From JAJVID01 sp035714085 (lineage in GTDB: Bacteria > Acidobacteriota > Blastocatellia > RBC074), in contig DASTMP010000072.1 in the NCBI GenBank assembly GCA_035714085.1, forward strand, positions 1 through 64,000: a DNA stretch of 64,000 nucleotides, written 5' to 3'. This document shows positions 51,501 through 60,683 of the stretch, one piece after another. Position 1 is the stretch's first letter, and the number at the start of each line of letters is the position of its first letter. The position numbers were made by a program, and so were the translations under genes. The notes below the pieces were generated by a model that ran no database searches, had not been told where the DNA came from, and saw only the letters and a program-made list of their open reading frames with translations.

Positions 51501-52769
51501 TTACGGCTTCTTCTTCGCAGCCGCCTTACCTCTTGAAGGCTCGGATTTTGGCGGTTGCAGGTTGTTGCCGACGACCAGGTCTTTCAACACGGCCTTGACC
51601 TCGGGAACGCGCGCGTCGTTTTCAGGGGCTTTGTCGAGGAACTTCTGGAACGTGTTGGCCGACTCCTGGAACTTGGCCACGCTCGCGTAAGCCAGACCGA
51701 GCTTGTATATCGCGTCGAGGTTGTCCGGGTTAGCTTCGATGATCGCAGTGTATGCCGTGACCGCCTCTTCGGCCTTGCCTGCGTCGAAGTAAACCTCCGC
51801 GGCGCTCAATTGGTATTTGACCTTGTCCGCCGGGGTTTCGGCGGATTCAGCGACTTCGCGGTAATCCTTTACCGCAGGCTCGATCATCTCCGCCACCAAC
51901 AGTTTCTTGGCTAACAATCCTTCCGCATCCGCTTTGGACTTCAGATACGCCGCTTTGCTCTTTTTCGCCTGCGCGCCCTTCTGAGGGTCATTCAATAGAG
52001 GTTCGGCGAGAGCCATCGCTTTGCCGATGGCGTTGATCGAGTCGTTGAAATCCTGTTTGGCGGCGTCTTTCTTCGCCGTGTTCGTGGGGTCTTTTGTGAA
52101 CTCGTTGAAACTGGTGACGCCACGGTTGTAAAGCGCCAGCGAGAGTCCCTGCCAGACGGCCTGTTGTTCGGCGTCGATCTTGGCGGCTTCGCCGAATTCA
52201 TTGGCGGCGCCGTTCCAGTCTTTCGCCGCCATGAGCTGCTGGCCGGCTTCGAAGCGCTTCTTCATCGACTCGTACTCTTCCTTCATCTTGCTGTTCTTGG
52301 CCTCGACCTCGGCGCGCTTCTTCTCATATTCTTCCATCGCCTTCTTTTGATCGGCGGCGCTCATCTGCTGGCCGCCTTTGGGCGCGCTGGCCTGCATGCC
52401 CTTCACTTCGGCGACCGTCAGTTTCTTCCCGTCACCGCTATGAAGCTCGAACTTTAACGGGTCGGTCTGCGAGCCTTTAACGTTCTGTACGTAGTCCGGC
52501 ATGCAGCCGGGCGCAGAAACCATGACGGTGTAAGTGCCGACATAGGGAACGCCCGCGTGCAGGAAGTGGCCTTTCTTATCGGTCTTGACCGGGTAGCTGC
52601 CTTTGATGTCGGTGCGTTCGATCTGAACCTCGGCGCCGACAATCGGTTCTTTCGTGTCGGCTTTGACGACATCGCCTTCGAGCCGGCCCGTCTGAGCCGC
52701 GGCGGTCAGCGACGCGAACGCGATCATCGCGCAGCCTGCAAACGCCGACAATAGATGTTTGATCTTCAT
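51501..52769 (-). CDS. Secreted TPR protein with carboxypeptidase-regulatory-like domain
   Basis: This 422-residue protein has a signal peptide (LLSAFAGCAMIAFASLTAAAQ), a carboxypeptidase-regulatory-like beta-sandwich at about 25-105 (GRLEGDVVKADTKEPIVGAE), a charged coiled-coil at about 135-175 (Glu/Lys-rich) and several tetratricopeptide repeats up to about 395. The tail is basic (AAAKKKP). Such proteins occur in the acidobacterial periplasm and probably act as scaffolds; no specific role is known. ATG 52769 has GGAGG seven bases upstream. A good terminator follows at 51385-51424, so it is likely a single-gene unit. Confidence 0.88.
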   Translation of the reverse strand: MKIKHLLSAFAGCAMIAFASLTAAAQTGRLEGDVVKADTKEPIVGAEVQIERTDIKGSYPVKTDKKGHFLHAGVPYVGTYTVMVSAPGCMPDYVQNVKGSQTDPLKFELHSGDGKKLTVAEVKGMQASAPKGGQQMSAADQKKAMEEYEKKRAEVEAKNSKMKEEYESMKKRFEAGQQLMAAKDWNGAANEFGEAAKIDAEQQAVWQGLSLALYNRGVTSFNEFTKDPTNTAKKDAAKQDFNDSINAIGKAMALAEPLLNDPQKGAQAKKSKAAYLKSKADAEGLLAKKLLVAEMIEPAVKDYREVAESAETPADKVKYQLSAAEVYFDAGKAEEAVTAYTAIIEANPDNLDAIYKLGLAYASVAKFQESANTFQKFLDKAPENDARVPEVKAVLKDLVVGNNLQPPKSEPSRGKAAAKKKP

Positions 52770-53015
52770 TTCTATCCTCCGTCTGGTTCTTAGAACTGTT
52801 GGAAAGCGCCCACAACCGTTTTTGACTGCGGTCTCAGATGCGGAATCGGCGGGCATTTTGCCGGGAACTTTCGCCGGCGTTCGCGCATCACGCGCATGAT
52901 CAAAGACAGCGCCCAGACGCCTCTGGTTACGTTTGGTTGTGCTGCGAGAATTGTTATAACGTGAATTCCAGGTCACTCGAATATCAAGCCGGGCGCAATT
53001 CTAGCCGTCGCAAAA

Positions 53016-53720
53016 TCAGATTTCAATCATGTAGGGAATGGGATCGCGCAACCCCGCCTCGCGGAATCCGCGCAGCCGCAACGCGCAACTGTCGCACTGG
53101 CCGCAGGCCACATCTTCGCGCTGGTAACATGACCAGCTCAATTCGAGCGGCGCGCCGAGTTCGGAGCCTAGCTTCACGATCTCGCTTTTGCGAAGACGGA
53201 TGACGGGAGTGACGATCTCGATCCTCGTTTCGGGCTTAGTGCCCAGGTCAATCGCTCGCTGAAACGCCTCATAATATTCGGGACGGCAATCGGGATAACC
53301 GGAACTGTCTTCGGCGACCGCGCCGATGTAGATTCGGTCGGCGCCGATGACCTCGGCCCAGCTCGTGGCGATCGAGAGCAGGTGCGCGTTGCGGAATGGG
53401 ACGTATGAGGTCGGAATCTCCTTCGATTCGAGGTCGGCCTGGCTGACTTCGATATTGCGATCGGTCAACGACGAGCCGCCAATCTTGGCCAGGTGAGCGA
53501 TGTCGGCCGTCATTCGATGTTTGGCCTTGTAGAAATCGGCGATGTCGTTGAAGGCCTTCAACTCGCGCTTTTCGGTGCGTTGGCCGTAACTGATGTGGAG
53601 CATCGCCAACTCGCGCTCGCGCGCCGCGACCGCCGTCGTTACGCAACTGTCCATTCCGCCGCTGGCTAAAACCACGGCCAATTGCGGATTGGGATTCCGG
53701 GATTGCGGATTAATGCTCAT
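53016..53720 (-). CDS. queC: 7-cyano-7-deazaguanine synthase QueC
   Basis: QueC converts 7-carboxy-7-deazaguanine to preQ0 with ATP and ammonia in queuosine synthesis. The 234-residue protein has the PP-loop SGGMDS (residues 20-25) and the C-terminal zinc site with Cys 198, 206, 209 and 212 (CYQREDVACGQCDSC). The segment IYIGAVAEDSSGYPDCRPEY is the family signature. It follows queE by 3 bp; the rest of the pathway (queD, queF, tgt) is outside the window. Confidence 0.97.
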   Translation of the reverse strand: MSINPQSRNPNPQLAVVLASGGMDSCVTTAVAARERELAMLHISYGQRTEKRELKAFNDIADFYKAKHRMTADIAHLAKIGGSSLTDRNIEVSQADLESKEIPTSYVPFRNAHLLSIATSWAEVIGADRIYIGAVAEDSSGYPDCRPEYYEAFQRAIDLGTKPETRIEIVTPVIRLRKSEIVKLGSELGAPLELSWSCYQREDVACGQCDSCALRLRGFREAGLRDPIPYMIEI

Positions 53721-53723
53721 AAC

Positions 53724-54365
53724 TCAAACGCCTTTCACGTCAGGCCCCCAGATGTATTTATGCAGTTGCAGTTGCATCCGAGCCCGCGCGCCAGATTCCA
53801 GAATCCAGGCGGCCATGTCTTTCAAATCAACAGCGCCCCAGACCGGCGAAAAAAGCGAATATGGCTCGCGCTCGTCGAGCCTGTATTTTTCGATCACGCC
53901 AAGCGCGTAGTCGAAATCGGCGCGGTCTTTGATTACGAATTTGATTTCGTCGCGCGGGTTCAACCGTTCGAGGTTCGCCCAATAGTTTCGATGCGCTTCG
54001 CCGCTGCCCGGACACTTCACGTCCAGAATCTTGATCGCGCGCGGGTCGAGGACGCTCGCGTCGAGGCCGCCGCCCGTCTCGACCAGGACCGTGTAGCCTT
54101 CATCGCAGAGCCTGCGTGAGAGTTCCGCGCATTCGCGCTTTTGAACCAGCGGCTCACCTCCGGTGATTTCGACCAGTTTGCATCCGTAACCGCGAACCTT
54201 CTCCATCACTTCATCGACAGACATCTCGGCGCCGCCGGTGAACGTGTATTCGCTGTCGCACCACGAGCAGCGCAGGTTGCACCACGTCAGCCGTACGAAG
54301 ACGCAGGGCAGGCCGGCGAACGACGATTCGCCCTGGATCGAATAGAAAATTTCGGTGATTCGCAT
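53724..54365 (-). CDS. queE: 7-carboxy-7-deazaguanine synthase QueE (radical SAM)
   Basis: QueE converts 6-carboxytetrahydropterin to 7-carboxy-7-deazaguanine, the step before QueC. The 213-residue protein has the [4Fe-4S] cysteines Cys 29, 33 and 36 (CNLRCSWC) after IFYSIQGESSFAGLP, and the SAM-binding EITGGEPLVQ. It is co-transcribed with queC. Confidence 0.96.
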   Translation of the reverse strand: MRITEIFYSIQGESSFAGLPCVFVRLTWCNLRCSWCDSEYTFTGGAEMSVDEVMEKVRGYGCKLVEITGGEPLVQKRECAELSRRLCDEGYTVLVETGGGLDASVLDPRAIKILDVKCPGSGEAHRNYWANLERLNPRDEIKFVIKDRADFDYALGVIEKYRLDEREPYSLFSPVWGAVDLKDMAAWILESGARARMQLQLHKYIWGPDVKGV

Positions 54366-54415
54366 CTCTCTTCATCTTGAGAGATGCGGGCGGGAGATGC
54401 AAGCAGTGGAAAAGA

Positions 54416-54483
54416 AGCCACAGAGGGCACAGAGAACACAGAGAAATCGGTATCCCTCATTGTTCTCCGTGCCCTCTGTGGCT
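54416..54483. repeat. Inverted repeat of purine/pyrimidine type (CCACAGAGGGCACAGAG)
   Basis: AGCCACAGAGGGCACAGAG opens the 23-bp left arm 54416-54438; the right arm 54461-54483 is its complement with one mismatch. It lies between the DinB and queE genes, downstream of the DinB stop on the minus strand, and could end that transcript. Confidence 0.75.
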
Positions 54484-54525
54484 AACGATCTGGAGTAGGT
54501 TTTAGTTTTTACTGCGCGGTAACGA

Positions 54526-55119
54526 TTAAAGCAGTTTCTCCCCTGGGGGCGTGACGCCCTTCAATCGCAGATAAATCGTCGTCTGGCCGCGGTGATGGGT
54601 CTGATGCTCGAAGCCTTTATTCAGGGCGACGGCGCGCGTCATCTCCCTGCCGAAGAGTTTGATTGGTTCGTCCATCTTCTTCGCGTCCAGTCCTTTGACC
54701 GAGTTGATCACGAAATCATAGCTCTCCATTACAATCTTTGTCAGAGCGGCTTTGGTCTTATACTCATCCATCTTTTCAAGGTTCTTGCCCTGTTGCGGAT
54801 TGGCCGCTCCGGTGGCGGCCGAGGCGAAGGCGAAATTGGCGTTAGCCAGATGCAGCATCTGTTCGGCGAAGCTGCGGATTTCGGGCGTTGGCTTTAAACC
54901 GACTCCGTCTTCCGGCATCGCTTCGAGATATTCTTTGGTGTAATCCCTGGCGCGTGTCCAATCGGCGACTAATGTCGCGATGGGGTCAGCCGGCGCGATC
55001 TTGGCGACAGGTCGCACAACGCCGCCTGAAGCCTGTTGCGCAAAGCAAACGAGGCCGAGCGCAGCGCTCACTGCTAATGCGCTGAGCAGATAGCGCAAGG
55101 CGATAATTCTTTGTTTCAT
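54526..55119 (-). CDS. Exported DinB-like protein
   Basis: This 197-residue protein has a signal peptide (LLSALAVSAALGLVCFAQQ) and a DinB/YfiT-type four-helix bundle with the metal-ligand pattern of His in EQMLHLANAN and the pair in EHQTHHRGQTTIYLRLKG. DinB-fold proteins in the cytoplasm are thiol transferases; exported copies are common in Acidobacteria and their role is unknown. AAGGAG lies about 10 bases upstream of the start. Confidence 0.9.
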   Translation of the reverse strand: MKQRIIALRYLLSALAVSAALGLVCFAQQASGGVVRPVAKIAPADPIATLVADWTRARDYTKEYLEAMPEDGVGLKPTPEIRSFAEQMLHLANANFAFASAATGAANPQQGKNLEKMDEYKTKAALTKIVMESYDFVINSVKGLDAKKMDEPIKLFGREMTRAVALNKGFEHQTHHRGQTTIYLRLKGVTPPGEKLL

Positions 55120-55323
55120 AGATTCATGTCTCCTTCTTGGTTCCTCTGCATTAAGTGATTGGGTTTAGAGTTATTGAAGACAGTTTTGAGCAGACGTATA
55201 AATGCAGCGTTCGACAAAGTCATACTGCGACGACATCGAATTATAGCTGAGCTTGGGCGCAAGCTGCGTGTAAAATCTTGTAAAACGAAAATGCGCCGAC
55301 AGTGGTGGCGGGTGTCTTTAAGA

Positions 55324-55938
55324 TTAGAAGAAAGCGTCTAGAATCAGCCAGCCCGCCACGAGAAGCAACAGTGCGGCTGCCAGGCCGTAACCCATGATCT
55401 TGAACCTGTCCCTAAACCCTCTTCCCCGCACTTCATATTCAAGGAATGCGGGCTGGCGTCGCGCGTTTAGCTGGACTTCCGCAGGTATCCGTTTCTTGGC
55501 GGCCTTGCGAGCGCTCTTCTTCTTCTCTTTTTCATTTGCGAATACGAGCATTCCGAATACTAAACGCCTCTCAGCGTCGTCATAGGCCCCTTCGTCCGCA
55601 CCCATAAAAAGCTTCTCGACTTTATGCACTTTCTCCAGTGCGGCTCGCGCGATAGCCTCGGCTTCGGCCCTTTTCTGATCCGCCTCCTGCGCCCTGGCCG
55701 TCGCCTCGAGCGCGATAGTGAAAAGCTCCGCCCGTCGTTTTTCCAATTCTGCGATAACGCGTTTGATCTTTTGGCCGGCAGGCGGGTTGAGTAGGCCGGC
55801 TACTGGAGGATTGAGCGCCTCTTGTTCATATTGTTGTGGTAAAACGCCGCTTTGGACTGGCTCTTTCTTTGGAGGGACGACCAGGAGTTCACGCTGAAGC
55901 CGCCCCGACCCCAGGGGGATATATGTTCGCTCTAGCAT
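55324..55938 (-). CDS. Tail-anchored coiled-coil protein (unknown)
   Basis: This 204-residue protein has no signal peptide, a Pro-rich N-terminal part (about 20-55), an Ala/Glu/Arg-rich coiled coil (about 58-110), a very basic stretch (KEKKKSARKAAKKR) and one C-terminal membrane helix (GLAAALLLLVAGWLILDAFF), so it is probably a tail-anchored inner-membrane protein facing the cytoplasm. No family is recognised. A direct repeat GGTTCGCGTACTT occurs twice just upstream of its start. Confidence 0.7.
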   Translation of the reverse strand: MLERTYIPLGSGRLQRELLVVPPKKEPVQSGVLPQQYEQEALNPPVAGLLNPPAGQKIKRVIAELEKRRAELFTIALEATARAQEADQKRAEAEAIARAALEKVHKVEKLFMGADEGAYDDAERRLVFGMLVFANEKEKKKSARKAAKKRIPAEVQLNARRQPAFLEYEVRGRGFRDRFKIMGYGLAAALLLLVAGWLILDAFF

Positions 55939-56122
55939 AATGTTGGTTCGCGTACTTATGTCGGTTCGCGTACTTTAGATCATCAAGGGGAACCTTTGAA
56001 GATGGCGAATCATAGCACCACAGTCTTCAGTAGACAAATATTCTTCTGCTAATATGTCACGTCATTTCTACAGATAATTCGCCGTGGGCCCATTGTGGCC
56101 AAAGAACAAATACGGAGCGATC

Positions 56123-58084
56123 ATGGAAGAAATTTTTGGGCGCAACGGTCTGATTGCGCGAAATCATCCGGATTATGAATACAGGCCCGGCCAACTGGCG
56201 ATGGCCCAGGCGGTGGCCGAGGCTCTGGATCAGCGCCGTCACCTGCTTGTCGAAGCCGGCACCGGGATCGGGAAAACGCTGGCCTACCTCATTCCCGCAA
56301 TCGCCACGGGCCGCCGCGTAATAGTCTCGACCGGCACGAAGAATCTGCAGGAGCAGATCTTCTATAAGGATATCCCCTTTCTACAATCGATCCTTCCGAG
56401 GAAGTTCAAAGCGACCTATCTGAAAGGTCGCTCGAATTACGTTTGCCTGAACCGGCTGAAGCGGGCCGAGGCCAGCCCGGTGCTCGATGGGCTGGAAGAG
56501 ATGGGCTATTTCGATCTGGTCAACAAGTGGGCTTATGAGAGCCAGACGGGCGACCGGGCGGAACTCACCGAATTGCCAGAAAAGGTCTCGTTCTGGCGGC
56601 ACATCGACGCGCGATCGGACATCTGTGTCGGCCAGAAGTGTCCGAACTTCGACCCGTGTTTCATCACGAAGGCCCGCCAGACCGCGCTCGAATCGGACAT
56701 CGTCATCGTCAATCATGCGCTCTTCTTCGCCGACCTCGCGTTGCGCGACAAGGAGTGGGGGCAGGTCCTGCCGGATTACAGCGCGGTGATTTTTGACGAG
56801 GCGCACCAGCTCGAAGACATCGCCGCGCAATATTTCGGCGCGAGCGTCTCGAGTTACCAGATCGACGACCTGCTCGGCGACATCTCGCGGATGGTCTTGA
56901 CCGACGTCGACGCCTCGCGCGAGATCACGAAGGCCACGGCGCGCGTCTCCACGATGGCCGACAATTTCTGGCTGGGTTTCTCCGGGGTTGATTCGCGCTC
57001 TTCGACCGCGACGTTCGCCGGCGAGGGGAGGTTCGTGTTGCGCCCGGACATGTTCGTTCGCAAACAGCGCGACGGCGAATTCGTGGCGACCCCGGCCGGC
57101 GAGCGCTTCGTCAACCTGAAAACCGCGCTCCAACGCTTGAAGGGCGCGCTCCAGGTCGTCAAGAGCGCGCCGCCGGAGATGGAGGCGACGCTTCGACGCG
57201 TCGAGCAGATTCTCTTCGACCTCGAATTCATCGTGAGCGCCGACGATGAGCTGTTTGTTTACTGGCTCGAACGGCGCGGGCGCGGAGTTTTCCTGCAGGC
57301 CACGCCGATCGACGCTTCGGGCATATTGAATGACCGACTCTTCTCTCAGGTCGAGACCGTCGTGCTGACCTCGGCCACGCTGACCAGCGCCGGGTCCTTC
57401 GATTTCATCCGCTCTCGATTGGGCGTCGAGCGGGCGGCGGAACTGATCGCCGAATCGAATTACGATTACCAGGAACAGTCGCTGCTCTATCTGCCGCCGA
57501 AGATGCCCGACCCTCGCGACGCCGGCTTTCAGCATGCGGCGGCTGACGAAATCGCCAGGATTCTCAACGCCAGCCAGGGGCGCGCCTTCGTGTTATGCAC
57601 CAGTTATTCGCAGATGAAGGCGCTGCGCGAGATGGTCGAATTCAAGATCGATTTCCCGGTTCTCATGCAGGGCGAAGGCTCGCGTTCGGGCATCCTCGAC
57701 AAATTCCGTTCGACGCCGAACGCCGTCCTCTTCGCCACTTCGAGCTTCTGGCAGGGCGTAGACGTGCGGGGCGAGGCGCTCTCCTGCGTGATCATTGATA
57801 AGCTGCCTTTCGCCGTGCCGTCCGACCCCGTGATCGGCGCGCGGCAGCGCTACATCGACAATCACGGCGGAAACAGCTTCAACGGCTACTCCGTCCCGGC
57901 GGCGATCATCACGTTGAAACAGGGGCTGGGGCGATTGATCCGCAGCGCGACCGACCGCGGCGTGCTCTCGATACTCGACCCGCGGATCGTCACCAAGGGC
58001 TACGGACAGCAGTTTCTGAAGAGCCTGCCGCAGTCGCGCGTCACTCGGAAGATTGAGGACGTCGAACGGTTTTTCGCCGGATAA
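56123..58084 (+). CDS. dinG: DinG/XPD-type ATP-dependent DNA helicase
   Basis: This 653-residue superfamily 2 helicase has Walker A EAGTGIGKT (near 44), a DEAH box (VIFDEAHQLED, near 225) and the four Cys of an XPD-type iron-sulfur cluster (near 109, 168, 173 and 178; ICVGQKCPNFDPCF), then helicase motifs V and VI (SSFWQGVDVRGEAL; GLGRLIRSATDRG). It unwinds 5' to 3' DNA and R-loop structures in related bacteria. ATG 56123 (MEEIFG) matches the family's start; a GTG at 56084 would add 13 residues. Its stop overlaps the next start by one base (TAATG). Confidence 0.93.
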   Translation: MEEIFGRNGLIARNHPDYEYRPGQLAMAQAVAEALDQRRHLLVEAGTGIGKTLAYLIPAIATGRRVIVSTGTKNLQEQIFYKDIPFLQSILPRKFKATYLKGRSNYVCLNRLKRAEASPVLDGLEEMGYFDLVNKWAYESQTGDRAELTELPEKVSFWRHIDARSDICVGQKCPNFDPCFITKARQTALESDIVIVNHALFFADLALRDKEWGQVLPDYSAVIFDEAHQLEDIAAQYFGASVSSYQIDDLLGDISRMVLTDVDASREITKATARVSTMADNFWLGFSGVDSRSSTATFAGEGRFVLRPDMFVRKQRDGEFVATPAGERFVNLKTALQRLKGALQVVKSAPPEMEATLRRVEQILFDLEFIVSADDELFVYWLERRGRGVFLQATPIDASGILNDRLFSQVETVVLTSATLTSAGSFDFIRSRLGVERAAELIAESNYDYQEQSLLYLPPKMPDPRDAGFQHAAADEIARILNASQGRAFVLCTSYSQMKALREMVEFKIDFPVLMQGEGSRSGILDKFRSTPNAVLFATSSFWQGVDVRGEALSCVIIDKLPFAVPSDPVIGARQRYIDNHGGNSFNGYSVPAAIITLKQGLGRLIRSATDRGVLSILDPRIVTKGYGQQFLKSLPQSRVTRKIEDVERFFAG

Positions 58085-58674
58085 TGTTCTTCCTGACAAA
58101 GCCATCGCGCGAACGCATTCAAGGCGTCATCGATTCCTGGCGAACGGCCCCGTTCAATTACGCCGAAGTCGGCCAGTCGCTCGGTCCGACGCCCGCCGGT
58201 TACGCCGCCAATCACGGCCGCGTCAGACTCGGCTATGGCGAAGCGACATTCAACAAGGCAGTTGAAGCTCTGCGAAACTGGAAGATGTTCGACCTCGGTT
58301 GGGTGAGCCTTTGCCGGACAGGCGCGGAGATCGAAGTCGGAACAACGGTCGCCGCGCTCGCGCGCCATTTCGGCTTCTGGTCGCTCCACCCTGCGCGAAT
58401 TGTTTTCCTGATTGACGATGACGACGCGCGAATGCGAAGGAGCGGGTTCGCGTACGGCGCGCTGCGAGGCCACGGCGAACGGGGCGAAGAAACTTTCATT
58501 ATCGAGTGGCGCCGCGCCGACGACAGCGTCTGGTATGACCTGCGCTCGTTTTCGAGGCCCGGCCAGTTGCTGACCGCGCTCGGCTATCCGATCGCGCGTA
58601 TGCTGCAGAAACGTTTTGCTCGGGAGTCAACCCAAATCATGCTGAAAGCGGTTGGAGAAGGCCGGAGCGATTAG
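58084..58674 (+). CDS. DUF1990-family protein
   Basis: This 196-residue protein matches the DUF1990 family (typical segments NHGRVRLGYGEATFNKAVEA, FGFWSLHPARIVF, GALRGHGERGEE, SRPGQLLTALGYPIARMLQK). No biochemical role is established. It is translationally coupled to the helicase gene through a one-base overlap. Confidence 0.92.
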   Translation: MFFLTKPSRERIQGVIDSWRTAPFNYAEVGQSLGPTPAGYAANHGRVRLGYGEATFNKAVEALRNWKMFDLGWVSLCRTGAEIEVGTTVAALARHFGFWSLHPARIVFLIDDDDARMRRSGFAYGALRGHGERGEETFIIEWRRADDSVWYDLRSFSRPGQLLTALGYPIARMLQKRFARESTQIMLKAVGEGRSD

Positions 58675-58717
58675 CTATTATTCGTTTCGCTTTTAACATA
58701 ACTTTACCGGAGGCGAC

Positions 58718-60136
58718 ATGCCATTTAAGCGCAACTTTTTGCTGCGCGTTCTGCTGTGTCTTACTATCATTTCGAATATCGCGCCGGGCGCCACTCGCGC
58801 GTCTTATTACAAAATCAATTGGGACGAGGTTCAACGGGAAGCCCTCGACCTCTTCATTCAATACCTCAAGATTGACACGACCAACCCGCCGGGTAATGAG
58901 GTTCGCGCGGCGGAATTCTTCGCCGACATTTGCAAGCGCGAAGGGATCGAGCATCAGCTCTTCGAGCCTTTTCCGGGGCGCAGCTCGGTCTGGGCGCGGC
59001 TGCGGGGCGACGGAAGCAAGCGCCCGATCATCCTGCTCAACCACACCGACGTAGTTCCGTACGACAAGGAATTCTGGACGGTTGGGGCGTTCAGCGGCGC
59101 CATCAAGGACGGGTTCATTTACGGACGCGGCGCGATGGACATGAAATCGCTCGGGATGGCTCAGTTCGTCACGCTGCTGACGCTTAAACGCGCGCAGATT
59201 CCGCTCAAACGTGACGTGATCTTTCTGGCCACGGCGGATGAGGAGGCCGGCGGGTTGAACGGCGCGGGGTGGTTTGCGAAGAACCATCGTGAATTGATCG
59301 CCGGCGCCGAGTTCCTCTTCAACGAAGGCGGCGCCAACGTCGTGGACCCGAATGGGCGGGTCCTGGCCATCGGCGTCGGGCCTTCTGAGAAAGCGCCCGC
59401 GTGGCTGCGATTGACCGCCACCGGTGAATCGGGCCATGGATCGACGCCGCGACCGAACTCGTCAGTCAACCGGCTGCTGCGCGCCCTGAACCGCCTGCTC
59501 GATTACACGCCGCCGATCCGATTGGCGCCGGTCGTCGAACAATCTTTCCAATCCATCGCGCCCTTAGCGCCCCCCGCCCAGGCGGCGAAATACGCCGACA
59601 TCCGCGAGGCGATCAAGGACCCTGAATTTTTGCGACAGCTCGAAAGCGAGCCTTTCGCCCGCGCTATTATCCGCAACACGATCTCGATCACCGTGCTCCA
59701 GGGAAGCAACAAGATCAACGTCATCCCGCCCGCCGCTTACGCCGAGATCGACACGCGGCTCGCGCCGGGCGAAAAACTCGACCGCTGGATCGCCGAGTTG
59801 CGCGGCGTGATCAAGGACGACTCAATCAAGATCGAGCCGATCCTTTCCTTCGAGGCTAACGCCTCGCCGACCGACTCCGATCTGGTCAAGGCCGTAGCGT
59901 CGGTCAGCAAACAGCGTTATCCCGAAGCGATCGTCACCTATCCTGTCCTGGCCGGCTTCACCGACAGCCACTATTTCAGAGACCTGGGCGTGATGAGCTA
60001 CGGCTTCTCTCCTTTCGTGGCTCCGCCGCGCGAACTCGGCGGTGGGTATCACGGCAATGACGAACATATCGGCAAAGAGGCTTACGTCGAAGGCGTCAGG
60101 TTCTTTTACGAAGTGGTCGAACGATTGGCGAGGTGA
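58718..60136 (+). CDS. Exported M20/M25/M40-family zinc metallopeptidase
   Basis: This 472-residue hydrolase should cleave a peptide or acyl-amino-acid bond with two zinc ions in the periplasm. A signal segment (LLRVLLCLTIISNIAPGATR) precedes the domain. The metal ligands are in place: His in NHTDVVPYD (near 109), bridging Asp in GRGAMDMKSLG (near 140), the catalytic and ligand Glu pair in ADEEAGG (near 173), His in SGHGSTPRP, and the last His in DSHYF near 421. The lid domain covers about 225-350. GGAGG lies before ATG 58718. Confidence 0.94.
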   Translation: MPFKRNFLLRVLLCLTIISNIAPGATRASYYKINWDEVQREALDLFIQYLKIDTTNPPGNEVRAAEFFADICKREGIEHQLFEPFPGRSSVWARLRGDGSKRPIILLNHTDVVPYDKEFWTVGAFSGAIKDGFIYGRGAMDMKSLGMAQFVTLLTLKRAQIPLKRDVIFLATADEEAGGLNGAGWFAKNHRELIAGAEFLFNEGGANVVDPNGRVLAIGVGPSEKAPAWLRLTATGESGHGSTPRPNSSVNRLLRALNRLLDYTPPIRLAPVVEQSFQSIAPLAPPAQAAKYADIREAIKDPEFLRQLESEPFARAIIRNTISITVLQGSNKINVIPPAAYAEIDTRLAPGEKLDRWIAELRGVIKDDSIKIEPILSFEANASPTDSDLVKAVASVSKQRYPEAIVTYPVLAGFTDSHYFRDLGVMSYGFSPFVAPPRELGGGYHGNDEHIGKEAYVEGVRFFYEVVERLAR

Positions 60137-60141
60137 GTTTA

Positions 60142-60216
60142 GACAGGATTGACAGGATTGACAGGATTGACGCTTGACGTCAGAAATCAATCCTGAAAAA
60201 TCCTGTCAATCCTGTC
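60142..60216. repeat. Inverted repeat built from GACAGGATT tandem copies
   Basis: Three tandem GACAGGATT units (60142-60168) can pair with ATCCTGTCAATCCTGTC (about 60200-60216) on the other side of a 30-base loop. It separates the peptidase and thioesterase genes and may act as a terminator or processing hairpin. Confidence 0.8.
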
Positions 60217-60240
60217 TTCGCCGATTTTGTTGGAGGATGA

Positions 60241-60630
60241 ATGGCTTCGATAGAATTGACGAGAAGGATTCGCTGGGCCGACGCTGACGCCGCAGGGCGG
60301 TTGCATTTTCCGCGCATCTTCGAGTATTTCGAAGAAGGCGAGGGCGAGTTGTTGCGCTCGGTCGGCTACACGATTTTCGATGGGGGCGGTTACGACTTCC
60401 CGCGCAAGCATGTTGAAGCGGTCTTTCATAAAGCGTTGCCGCTCGACGCGCCGTTCGTGATGCGCGTGACGGTGGGTAAGCTCGGCAATACTTCGATCAG
60501 GTACGACTACCATATCTTCGCGGACGAATCATGCGCACAGTTGGCGCTGGAAGGCTCGATGACCGTCGTCGTGGTCAAGGACGGCAAACCCGCGCCGATA
60601 CCCGACAAGATGCGCGAGGCCTTGTCCTGA
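60241..60630 (+). CDS. Acyl-CoA thioesterase, 4-hydroxybenzoyl-CoA thioesterase (hot-dog) fold
   Basis: This 129-residue protein has the hot-dog pattern RWADADAAGRLHFPRIFEYF, where the Asp-containing turn is the active site of 4HBT/YbgC thioesterases, and a central helix and strand pattern typical of the family. The natural acyl-CoA is unknown. GGAGG precedes ATG 60241. Confidence 0.9.
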   Translation: MASIELTRRIRWADADAAGRLHFPRIFEYFEEGEGELLRSVGYTIFDGGGYDFPRKHVEAVFHKALPLDAPFVMRVTVGKLGNTSIRYDYHIFADESCAQLALEGSMTVVVVKDGKPAPIPDKMREALS

Positions 60631-60683
60631 GTCGGCGCAGCGCCGATTCATAAAATCTCAAAATTTCAAAACAGGAGGGACGA